A stretch of DNA of 64,000 nucleotides from Novosphingopyxis sp965218915 (GTDB taxonomy: Bacteria; Pseudomonadota; Alphaproteobacteria; Sphingomonadales; Sphingomonadaceae), in NCBI RefSeq assembly GCF_965218915.1, contig NZ_OZ244708.1:930001-994000 (forward strand), written 5' to 3'. The stretch's first letter is position 1, and the number at the start of each line of letters is the position of its first letter. This document shows, piece by piece, positions 1 through 7,500 of this stretch. A program made the translations under genes and the position numbers. The notes below the pieces were generated by a model. That model had not been told where the DNA came from. It saw only the letters and a list, made by a program, of their open reading frames with translations, and searched no databases.

Positions 1-181
1 CATCAACTCCGAAAAAGGCGGCCAGCGTGCGCCGGTCTTCATCGTCGAGCTTGCGGGGCGTCCCGCGTTTGATGAACTGCTGGATATAGGCGGAATTGCG
101 TCCGAGCAAACGTGACAGCCCGGCATAATCGCTGTTGGTCCGCTGGATCAACCGGTCGAGTTCCGCTCTTACATTGTCCAT
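1..181 (-). CDS. S24/LexA-like repressor, N-terminal part (runs off window)
   Basis: The minus strand reads from an ATG at 181 with an AAAGG ribosome-binding site about 9 bases upstream. The first 60 residues carry a helix-turn-helix-like stretch (AELDRLIQRTNSDYAGLSRLLGRN, followed by YIQQF and LDDEDRRTLAAFFGV) of the kind found at the start of alphaproteobacterial S24 peptidase-type repressors. Such proteins bind operators through this domain and self-cleave through a C-terminal serine-lysine peptidase domain, which here lies outside the window. Family assignment rests on the N-terminus only. It is divergent from the small gene at 298, with two palindromes between them. Confidence 0.65.
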   Translation of the reverse strand, partial: MDNVRAELDRLIQRTNSDYAGLSRLLGRNSAYIQQFIKRGTPRKLDDEDRRTLAAFFGVD

Positions 182-218
182 CGCGATGCCTTTCGGCTAA
201 AAACTTTTGATACGGCTG

Positions 219-258
219 TAGGAATAATCCTAGACAGCCCAGATTTCTCCTACTAGGA
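219..258. promoter_or_regulatory. Two operator-like palindromes between divergent genes
   Basis: Two short palindromes built from the same half-site lie between the S24-type gene and the small gene at 298. They are TAGGA-ATAA-TCCTA at 219-232 and TCCTA-C-TAGGA at 248-258. Their position suggests operators for the divergent repressor; this is inference. Confidence 0.4.
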
Positions 259-297
259 ACAAACAAAGAACGCAAGTCAAATCTGATTGGAAGCAAG

Positions 298-465
298 ATG
301 GAACTGTTGGATCGCATCGAGCGGCATTTGAAGGAAACTCACATTTCCGCCACCCGTTTTGGTAGGCACGCGGTCGGCGATCCTCGATTCGTGCTCGATC
401 TGCGTTTGGGTCGTCGGCCGAGACGGCGAACAATAGAAAAGCTGGAGCGATACCTTGACTCTTGA
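298..465 (+). CDS. Small putative DNA-binding protein, 55 aa
   Basis: This short open frame starts at an ATG preceded by GGAAGCAAG and ends with TGA at 463-465. The product (MELLDRIERHLKETHISATRF...) looks like a lone helix-turn-helix, with a first helix rich in acidic and basic residues followed by an Arg-rich LRLGRRPRRR stretch. Small proteins of this shape occur next to phage-type repressors in alphaproteobacteria. Its head-to-head position with the S24-type gene suggests a regulatory pair. No precise family can be named. Confidence 0.5.
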   Translation: MELLDRIERHLKETHISATRFGRHAVGDPRFVLDLRLGRRPRRRTIEKLERYLDS

Positions 466-624
466 GAGCGTATATAGCTGCAGTGGTTTAGCTGCTGACC
501 TTATGTTTCGGACCACTTAGCGGTGTCTCTGAAAATGAGCAGCCATTGCTGCGTAGGGTGTGCCGATAAGTCACCCGCTTCCGGGGCACGATCCGGTGAT
601 TGAGCCTGAACTGGATCGGAGGGA

Positions 625-999
625 TTACAACACCGATCCGGCAGGCACCGCAAAGGGTCGCGATGTTTTAACGGCTTCGATCTTACCGGTGCTGCAAAAG
701 CACTCAGAATGCAGAAAATGCCTGATCGAACGGGCCGAAAATTCTCTCCGAACAGGCGCTCCACTCTCGAAAAATTTCGACAACACCAGCTTGTTCTGTG
801 GAGCAACACACCCCTTGATTTCTTCAAATTTTTCAAGTTGGACAAAATGTAGTTCGCTACGTCTCGTCTCATCGAGGTAATTCTCGGCAGAAGTAAAGTC
901 TAAGTTTCTTAGATATGAAATATATTTTACCCAAATAGGATAGTGACCAGTCACATTATGAGTATCCAGATACTCCAAAAGGGCGGATGACGATCTCAC
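625..999 (-). CDS. Possible immunity-like protein, second gene of a pair
   Basis: The frame begins at a GTG (999-997) that overlaps the TGA of the preceding gene as GTGA, so it is probably translationally coupled to it. The first 85 or so residues look like a real small globular protein (ALLEYLDTHNVTGHYPIWVKY, LRNLDFTSAENYL). The tail after about residue 105 reads like unrelated DNA and probably comes from a later junction. The 466-624 stretch beyond it has no intact gene and may be insertion-sequence debris. Position downstream of an orphan Rhs nuclease tip suggests an immunity role. No family was recognised. Confidence 0.45.
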   Translation of the reverse strand: MRSSSALLEYLDTHNVTGHYPIWVKYISYLRNLDFTSAENYLDETRRSELHFVQLEKFEEIKGCVAPQNKLVLSKFFESGAPVRREFSARSIRHFLHSECFCSTGKIEAVKTSRPFAVPAGSVL

Positions 1000-1235
1000 C
1001 TGAAAATATTGGCGGCATACTCATCAATAGCTTTCTCGCATTCTTTCTGCGTGCTTGCATCAAGAGAGCAATGAACCACCCGGATACCCAAGCCCCAAGT
1101 GATAAAGGTATGCTTATCATAAGAGGGGAGAACGAACGTAGATATATACGTATCTCTCGACGACCCTTCTATAACAAAGCCCGAGACAATGTCATCGTTC
1201 CGAAATCCAAGCCATCCACCCTTTCCTAACGACAT
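996..1235 (-). CDS. Possible immunity-like protein, first gene of a pair, 79 aa
   Basis: The product starts MSLGKGGWLGFRNDDIV and contains LPSYDKHTFITWGLG, typical of a compact soluble protein. The same frame stays open upstream of the ATG for about 35 codons in protein-like sequence but has no standard start codon there, so the true N-terminus is uncertain and an upstream frameshift is possible. It lies directly downstream of the orphan nuclease tip on the same strand, the usual place for an Rhs immunity gene, and it overlaps the next gene by GTGA. No homolog was recognised, so the immunity role is inferred from position. Confidence 0.45.
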   Translation of the reverse strand: MSLGKGGWLGFRNDDIVSGFVIEGSSRDTYISTFVLPSYDKHTFITWGLGIRVVHCSLDASTQKECEKAIDEYAANIFR

Positions 1236-1482
1236 AAAACCCTGCTTTTTAGAAAAGCAGATATTTGCCTCCGCTTCCTGGCAGCGCCTGCCGCATCTCG
1301 CACTACAACTCGCAAGTTCTTTCCAAGCCGGGTCATCGATCTGACCTAATTTCCGTTCTCATAAATTTCGCAAATGATTGTGTTGGGAGGAAGGTTCTTG
1401 TAATAGTGTAAGCGAGGCCCGTAAGCCGCCTTGCCACTGACGGTGATGCTGCGATGCTTGTGCCTTTCGGCGGAGCGGCGCG

Positions 1483-1953
1483 GTGGATGATGAAGTCGGG
1501 GCGGATGCGAGTGGTCATACGAGCAGTCGTATGAGTGGTCGCATGGAGGTGATCGCCCGGGTGTCGGGCCGTCGGTACTGGAGCGTCGAGCAGAAGCTGA
1601 TGATGTTGCGCGATGCGTTTGGTCCGGGCGGCTCGGTGCGCTCGGCGATGGAACGCCACGATGTCACCAGCGGGTCGCTCTACACCTGGCGGCGTAACGC
1701 GATGGCGGGAATGCTGCTCGATCGTTCGGCACGGACACTGCCACCTGCGATCGAAGAACCGACCGGCGGTCGTTTCGCCGAGGTTGTCATCGCCGATCCC
1801 ACTATGGCGCTTCCCTCAACGTCACTGTCGCCGCCCGCGCCGGATACGACGAGCAAGATCGCGATCGAGTTGCCAAGCGGCATCCGATTGAGCGTCGATG
1901 CGTCGATCGATGCAGAGGCGCTCGGCCGCGTGCTATCGGTGCTCGAGCGATGA
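1483..1953 (+). CDS. tnpA: IS66 accessory transposition protein TnpA
   Basis: The first gene of the IS66 element encodes about 156 residues. The segment YWSVEQKLMMLRDAFGPGGSVRSAMERHDVTSGSLYTWRR is a helix-turn-helix typical of IS66 OrfA/TnpA. ATG 1483 is used here; ATGs at 1531 and 1543 are alternatives because no strong ribosome-binding site separates them. It overlaps tnpB by ATGA at 1950-1953. The protein is thought to help the element's transposase at the ends. Confidence 0.85.
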   Translation: MDDEVGADASGHTSSRMSGRMEVIARVSGRRYWSVEQKLMMLRDAFGPGGSVRSAMERHDVTSGSLYTWRRNAMAGMLLDRSARTLPPAIEEPTGGRFAEVVIADPTMALPSTSLSPPAPDTTSKIAIELPSGIRLSVDASIDAEALGRVLSVLER

Positions 1954-2297
1954 TCGCGTTGCCGCCTGCAACGCGGGTGTGGCTGGCGTGCGGGCCGACC
2001 GATATGCGCAAGGGGATGTGCGGCCTGGCGGTGATGGCGCAGGAAGTCATGAAGCATAATCCGCATTCCGGCGCGGTGTTCGTGTTCCGCGGTCGGCGCG
2101 GTGATCTGATCAAGCTGCTCTGGTATGATGGCCAGGGGTTGTGCCTATTCTCCAAGCGGATCGATCGCGGCAAGTTCGTCTGGCCGATCGGCCAGATCGG
2201 TGTCGCGCACCTGTCTGCCGCGCAGCTATCGATGCTGCTGGAAGGGATCGACTGGCGGCATCCCGAACGCACGTGGCAGCCCGCCCTGGCAGGGTAA
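1950..2297 (+). CDS. tnpB: IS66 accessory protein TnpB
   Basis: The 115-residue product has the IS66 Orf2 hallmarks WLACGPTDMRKGMCGLA and FRGRRGDLIKLLWYDGQGLCLFSKRI near the middle. Length and motifs match the family. It is translationally coupled to tnpA through an ATGA overlap and is followed after a 62-base gap by the transposase gene. Confidence 0.93.
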   Translation: MIALPPATRVWLACGPTDMRKGMCGLAVMAQEVMKHNPHSGAVFVFRGRRGDLIKLLWYDGQGLCLFSKRIDRGKFVWPIGQIGVAHLSAAQLSMLLEGIDWRHPERTWQPALAG

Positions 2298-2359
2298 TAA
2301 TCGGCGAGATTATGGCGTTTTTGCTCGTATCGATGACCCTGATCCGGTATTAAGTCGGT

Positions 2360-3898
2360 GTGTCGCAGCACGCCGTTTCCGCACCCGATCGGGACGCTCG
2401 GATCGCCAGCCTCGAGGCTCAGGTCGATGCCCGCGATCGTGTGATCGCCATGCTGCGCGCCCAACTCGCACGGCTGCGCCGGATGACGTTCGGCACCTCG
2501 TCCGAGAAGCTGGCAAGCGAGATCGAGCAGCTGGAACTCGCGCTCGAAGAGTATGAGGCCGACGCCGCCAGCGCCGATGCGCGTCAGCCGGATGTTGCCG
2601 CTCGACCCGAACGACCCGCAGCGGTCCGCTCGTTGCCGCCCCATCTGCCGCGCGAGGAGATCGTTTACGAACCAGCGACCGGCACCTGCGCATGCCCGTC
2701 ATGCGGAGGGACGCTGCGCCAGCTTGGCGCGGATACCGACGAGATGCTCGATGTCGTGCCGATCAGCTGGCGCGTCGTGCGCAACATCCGCCCCAAGTAT
2801 AGCTGCCGCGTCTGCGAAGCGATCGTTCAGGCGCCCGCGCCGCCCAAGCCGATTGCGCGCGGCAAGGCGACGTTCGGCACGCTCGCGCACGTCGTCGTCG
2901 CCAAGTTCGATCATCATCTGCCGCTCTATCGCCAGGCCGAGATGATGGCGGCGCAGGGCGTCTATATCGACCGCTCGACCCTTGCCGGGTGGGCGGGCCA
3001 GGCCGCGCACCTGCTCGATCCGATCGTCACGCGCATCCGCGAGGAAGGTCTCAAAGCCGCCAAGATCCACGCCGACGACACACCGGTGAAGGTGCTCGCC
3101 CCCGGCAGCGGGAAGACCGCGACCGGCAGGCTGTGGGCCTATGTCGTCGATGACCGTGCATCGGGTGCCGCCACCTCGCCGCTCGTCTGGTATCGGTTCA
3201 CTCCCAACCGCGCGGGCATTCATCCCAAGCGTGAACTCGCGACCTTCACCGGCTTCCTCCAGGCCGACGCCTATGCCGGGTTCAATGGCATCTACGCAGG
3301 CAACAGCGTGTCCGAGGTCGCATGCTGGGCGCATTTCCGGCGCGAGCTGTTCGAGCGCCATAAGCAACAACCGACCGCGCTGACCACCGATCTCCTCGAG
3401 CGCATCGGTAAGCTCTACGCGATCGAGGCCGAGATCCGCGGTCAACCCGCCGACGTCCGACGAACCACCCGCCAGGCGCGGTCGCGACCGCTGGTCACGG
3501 CGCTTCGCGTCGCGCTCGATGACGCGCTCAGAAAGCTCGCGCCCAAATCGCTGATGACCAAGGCCATCCGCTACGGCACCAAGCGGTGGGACGCGTTCAC
3601 CCGCTTCCTCGACTATGGCCGTCTCGAGATCGACAACAACATCGCCGAACGCGCGATCCGCCCCATCGCGATCGGTCGCAAGAACTGGCTGTTCGCTGGA
3701 TCCGAACCGGGCGGCGTGCGCGCCGCGGCGATCTATTCCGTCATCGAGACCGCCAAGATGAACGGGCTCGAACCGCAGGCTTACATCACCGACGTCATCG
3801 CCAAGATCGCCGCAGACTGGCCTGCCGCTCGGTGGGACGAACTCCTCCCGTGGAACTGGCAGCCACCTGCCGACGTGCCAATCGCGCAAGCCGCCTGA
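2360..3898 (+). CDS. tnpC: IS66 DDE transposase TnpC
   Basis: The 512-residue product has the IS66 transposase layout: an N-terminal coiled coil (about residues 10-75, with LRRMTFGTSSEKL), a zinc-finger-like part with paired cysteines (CACPSC and YSCRVC), then the DDE catalytic domain with HADDTPVKVL, CWAHFRRELFE and, at the C-terminus, the family signature LDYGRLEIDNNIAERAIRPIAIGRKNWLFAGS. The start is GTG at 2360. The gene is intact and ends 25 bases before the right end. Confidence 0.95.
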   Translation: MSQHAVSAPDRDARIASLEAQVDARDRVIAMLRAQLARLRRMTFGTSSEKLASEIEQLELALEEYEADAASADARQPDVAARPERPAAVRSLPPHLPREEIVYEPATGTCACPSCGGTLRQLGADTDEMLDVVPISWRVVRNIRPKYSCRVCEAIVQAPAPPKPIARGKATFGTLAHVVVAKFDHHLPLYRQAEMMAAQGVYIDRSTLAGWAGQAAHLLDPIVTRIREEGLKAAKIHADDTPVKVLAPGSGKTATGRLWAYVVDDRASGAATSPLVWYRFTPNRAGIHPKRELATFTGFLQADAYAGFNGIYAGNSVSEVACWAHFRRELFERHKQQPTALTTDLLERIGKLYAIEAEIRGQPADVRRTTRQARSRPLVTALRVALDDALRKLAPKSLMTKAIRYGTKRWDAFTRFLDYGRLEIDNNIAERAIRPIAIGRKNWLFAGSEPGGVRAAAIYSVIETAKMNGLEPQAYITDVIAKIAADWPAARWDELLPWNWQPPADVPIAQAA

Positions 3899-4265
3899 GC
3901 CGGGGTCTCTGGACCACGCTTACGTAATAGTTAGAAAGTTGCGGGTTTTGCAGGCCGGCATTCCCTGTCTTCAGCTCGATTACAAAGTTAGGAAAGTTCT
4001 GGTTCCCATAAACGGCATCAGGCCTCACAGAGCCGAGATCAAACCAACCAGCTACGCCGCCGTCTTTATAGGATACGTTCATGCTCGTATTTCTAAATGT
4101 ACCGACCGCTGCACTAAAAGCGGAATGAATGAATATTCCTCTGAGCGAAGCCGGAGTGTAGCTATTTACGGGAGTAGAAGAGATCGCAATCTGAGCTGCG
4201 GTCTCAAATTGCTCAAACCCGGGAATCCCATTGCATTTATTCCCGGTTCCCTTCCCACTTTGCGG

Positions 4266-4556
4266 CTATTTAGCATCACAGCGGGAACACCTCTTCGGTA
4301 TCCAAAACGGCCCCGGAGGTAGGACGTTTCGGGCAACATCGGTTCCTCTAGCCCAAACAAGAAGCCCGCAGTGGTGGCAATACTCACTGTATACGCCAAC
4401 GCCCGCAAAAAAGATGGGTAAGCCAAGGATTGCGGGAAGCTGTTGGCAACTGTGTATGATAAAAATCATAAAGGCCGCTGTGGCGAGCCACAACCAGAGG
4501 CGGACTTGAGCAATCAGGCGGGGGGATAGGCCAGGATTTTGAAAAAAGAATTTCAC
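4266..4556 (-). CDS. Small membrane protein with two Cys pairs; likely Rhs-1 partner
   Basis: The gene starts at GTG 4556, whose first base is also the last base of the Rhs stop codon (TAGTG), so the two are coupled. The 96-residue product has two hydrophobic segments (LWLWLATAAFMIFIIHSC and AILGLPIFFAGVGVYSEY). These are followed by CHHC and a C-terminal CSRC pair that could bind zinc. Position immediately after a large Rhs gene is the usual place for the tip's immunity gene, and a membrane location would fit a tip acting at the envelope. No family was recognised. Confidence 0.6.
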   Translation of the reverse strand: MKFFFQNPGLSPRLIAQVRLWLWLATAAFMIFIIHSCQQLPAILGLPIFFAGVGVYSEYCHHCGLLVWARGTDVARNVLPPGPFWIPKRCSRCDAK

Positions 4557-7500
4557 TAACAGCCTCCGCCGTTTCCAAGTCTCTTCGTATATGAAAAACC
4601 GCCCGAATAAGTAGCCTCTGCACCTAAGGAAGGACCGATCCCGAGCCCGCCGTTTCCTGTCCAACCAGTTCCAGGTTTGTTGTCGGTAGATATGTTCTTT
4701 TGTGCCGAGAATGACCCAAAGCCGGGACTCAGAGCAAAATTCGCATTAGATGCAGTATGAAAGCCCTCTTGAGGACTTCTCTGCGGTTGCAAAGTGAAAG
4801 ACGCTCCACCGTTTGCAGCTAGGCCAACCGCTCCCTCTAGGTACGCGCTAAGATACCAGTCGCCTGTATTTTGATCGTATATGAGGCCAGCCCCAAATCG
4901 CGCACCAGCTCCAAGCGCGAGAGCGTCATCAAATCCAATTCTTGTATTCGCAGGAGAGGAACAAGGCTCAGTACTATTTTGCGGCTCTTGTTTAGTAACA
5001 CTACCACTCCCGCCTCCACCGAGGCTAAAGCTACCGGTATCAAACGCATTGTACGCATTTCTAATGGCATTATCGAGCCAAACCGAGGCATCAAAGCCAT
5101 TCGATACCCAGCCGCAATTACTGTTCACGCAAGCGTAACGAAATTGGTTGCCGTAAGGATCTGTATAGTTTTGCGAGAGACCCGACGGATCCACCCCGTT
5201 CACCGGATCGTTGCGCACATAGCGGTACATGTTCATGCCGTCGCCATAGCCGATCGGGTCGGTCTGGAGGAACCGGCCGAGCGAGGGGGAATACATGCGG
5301 GCCTTGTAATAGGACATGCCGAGCTCGGCAATCCAGGCCTGGCCGGTATATTGGAACCGCCCGGCATTGGTCAGGCCGGGGATGCCATAGGCATCGTAGT
5401 TGTTGATGGTCTGCCCGTTGCCATTGGCATCGGTGATTGCGACGATCGAGCCGCGCTCGTCGGCATAGAGATAGCGCCGCGCGCTGCTCGCCACGCTGGC
5501 CCCCTCATACATCACCAGCGGATCGTCCAATCCGGCGGCGGGGCCGTGGATGTAGCGCTTCAGCATAGCACCGGAGCTGTTGTATTCGGCCACCATGGCA
5601 TCGCCGTCATAGACAAATCGTGTGATGCCGGTCTGGTTACCGTTGATTTCATAGAGCCGCCCCAGCGGATCGTAGCGCAGCGTCGCGCTCGAACTGCCGA
5701 CGCTGCCGATGACCAAGCGGTTCTCGACATCGTAGGTGTAGCTGTTGGTGCCATCCGAGGTCAGGTTGCCATTGGCGTCATAGGTGAAGCTGGCCGGGCC
5801 GGCCACGGTGTACTGGTTGAGACCGTTGGAGGTGTAGCCGCGCGTTGCATCGACATGTGCGTCCCACGCGTAAGCATTGTTCGACTGCGCCTTGCTCGCG
5901 ATCTGGCCTGCGGGGTTGTAGGCAAAGGTCGCGGTCGTATCGAGCGCGGTGCCTGCGTGGTTCAGGGTGAGGCTGCTGAGTCGAGAGGCAACATCGAACG
6001 CGAAATTCGTAGCCATGGTCCAACCTGAACCGGGCTGATAGCGCTCCAGCTTGAACGGTAGTCCGTAATCGTTGAAACTGGCCTGCAGCAGGTTCTCGCC
6101 ATTGAACTGCGTCAGCTTGGGCCGTCCGAGAATGTCGTAAGACATGCCGACGGCATAATTGTCCGGGAAGGTCATCGAGATGCGGTTGTTGGTGACATCG
6201 TAGCCCGACCCGACGGAGCGGGTCGCGCCGTTCATGGTCTGGGTCTCCAGGACCTGACGCCCGAGCCCGTCAAAGGCAAAGGTCACGCCCTCGCCGGCCG
6301 TGCTGTCGAACCGAGCGCCGGTGAGATCGCCGAACAGGTCGTAATCGTAGAAGACATCGCGCGTGTGGGTCGAGGAGAGTCCCGAACGTTGCGGGACGAC
6401 CTTCTTCGTGAGCCTGTTCAAATTGTCATAGGTCAGGCTCAGCGTTTCGCCGCGGCGCGTGCGGAAGCTGGTGACGTTGCCGGCAGGATCGAAGCCATAT
6501 TGCTCGTAATCGGCGGCCGAGCTGGCACTGGCGCCCTTGGCCGCGACGGGGTAGCGGATCTGGTAATTGCGATCATGGCCGTCATAGACATAAGTGGTGA
6601 GATTGTTTGCGCCGTCCTTCGCTGTCTCGATCTGGCCGTTTCTGGTGAAGGTTGCGGTAAACTCATTGGCCGCGTCCGCGGTCCCATAGCCGTTGGTGAC
6701 CTGCGTTACCCGGCCCAGCGCATCATAGGTATATTTTGCAATCCGGTCGGGGCCGAACGTCCCTTGCGTCCCTAATGAGCAAGCGCTCGACGGCGGCGAA
6801 CCGAATTTCGCGGCGTTCATCCGCGTTGCAACGCAAGTCACCCTGCCGGCGGTATCGTAGCTCGTCTGAACCAGCGACTGGGCGGCGCCGTTCGACCCGA
6901 TACTGGCCTGCTTGATCGGCCGTCCGTAGCTGTCGAACGTAACGGTCGACGATTGATTGACACTGAAGAAAGGCCAGGATGACTCAGATTGGCCAGGAAT
7001 ATGACCGGATTCAACCTTCCACGCCCGGCCGGCCCCGTCATAGGAAGTGCGCTGCGCAAGACTGAAGCCCCCTGGCTGCGCCGGTCCAATCCGGCCGCTT
7101 TCCTGTCGGGCCTGGTTATAGAAGAAAACCGTCTGGTCGGTTGTCCCACTCAGCGGACCATCGACCGAGGCGAGATCGCCCAGCTGGGTATAGGCAAGGC
7201 TGGTCGTCTGGCTAAGTGTATTATTGCCTGCTTTGCGGACCACGCTGGTCGCCAAGGCGTTATTGGGGTTCGTGCTGCCCAGGTAAAATAGGTTGACGAT
7301 CCGCTCGTCCGCGCTGCCCGTGCAGGTGGCGGCCGTGCGGCATTCCCGCGAATAAACGGGAACGTAGATCGCCGGGGAGTTCGCCCAAGCGCTGGCCGAG
7401 GTCCGATAACGCGCCTGAACCTGACTATAGAAATAGGTTGTGGTGGGGCGGGCGGCACCCGCGATCGGTGCCGGCGCCTCTATTTTGGTCAAGCCGCCAT

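Larger units (their letters stand above)
1408..3923 (+). mobile_element. IS66-family insertion sequence, complete, 2516 bp
   Basis: The element carries the three-gene IS66 set. Its ends are imperfect inverted repeats: the left end begins GTAAGCGAGGCCC and the reverse complement of the right end begins GTAAGCGTGGTCC. It is flanked by a perfect 8-bp target duplication, GTAATAGT, at 1400-1407 and 3924-3931, as expected for IS66 transposition. The clean duplication and intact genes suggest a fairly recent insertion. It landed inside the orphan Rhs nuclease tip. Confidence 0.95.
1346..4265 (-). pseudogene. Orphan Rhs C-terminal nuclease tip, split by IS66
   Basis: The minus-strand frame following the stop of the 4266-4556 gene has no start codon. 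It encodes GIPGFEQFETAAQIAIS, then a domain with GSVRPDAVYGN and FVIELKTG. The spacing of D and E-x-K fits a PD-(D/E)XK nuclease core. It runs to NYY at 3924, where IS66 interrupts it. Removing IS66 and one copy of its 8-bp duplication joins the frame to KNLPPNTIICEIYENGN and a stop at 1346-1348. The piece looks like the C-terminal toxin tip of an earlier Rhs protein, displaced when the present 4556-8830 gene acquired a new tip. Confidence 0.75.

Noticed and set aside
466..624. Possible transposase fragment between the small gene at 298 and the immunity-like pair
   Set aside because: Short open stretches exist in several frames but none could be matched to a specific transposase family with confidence.
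2699..3889. Long minus-strand open frame opposite the IS66 transposase
   Set aside because: It mirrors tnpC, has Arg/Gly/Asp-rich low-information sequence and no recognisable domain; tnpC has all family motifs.
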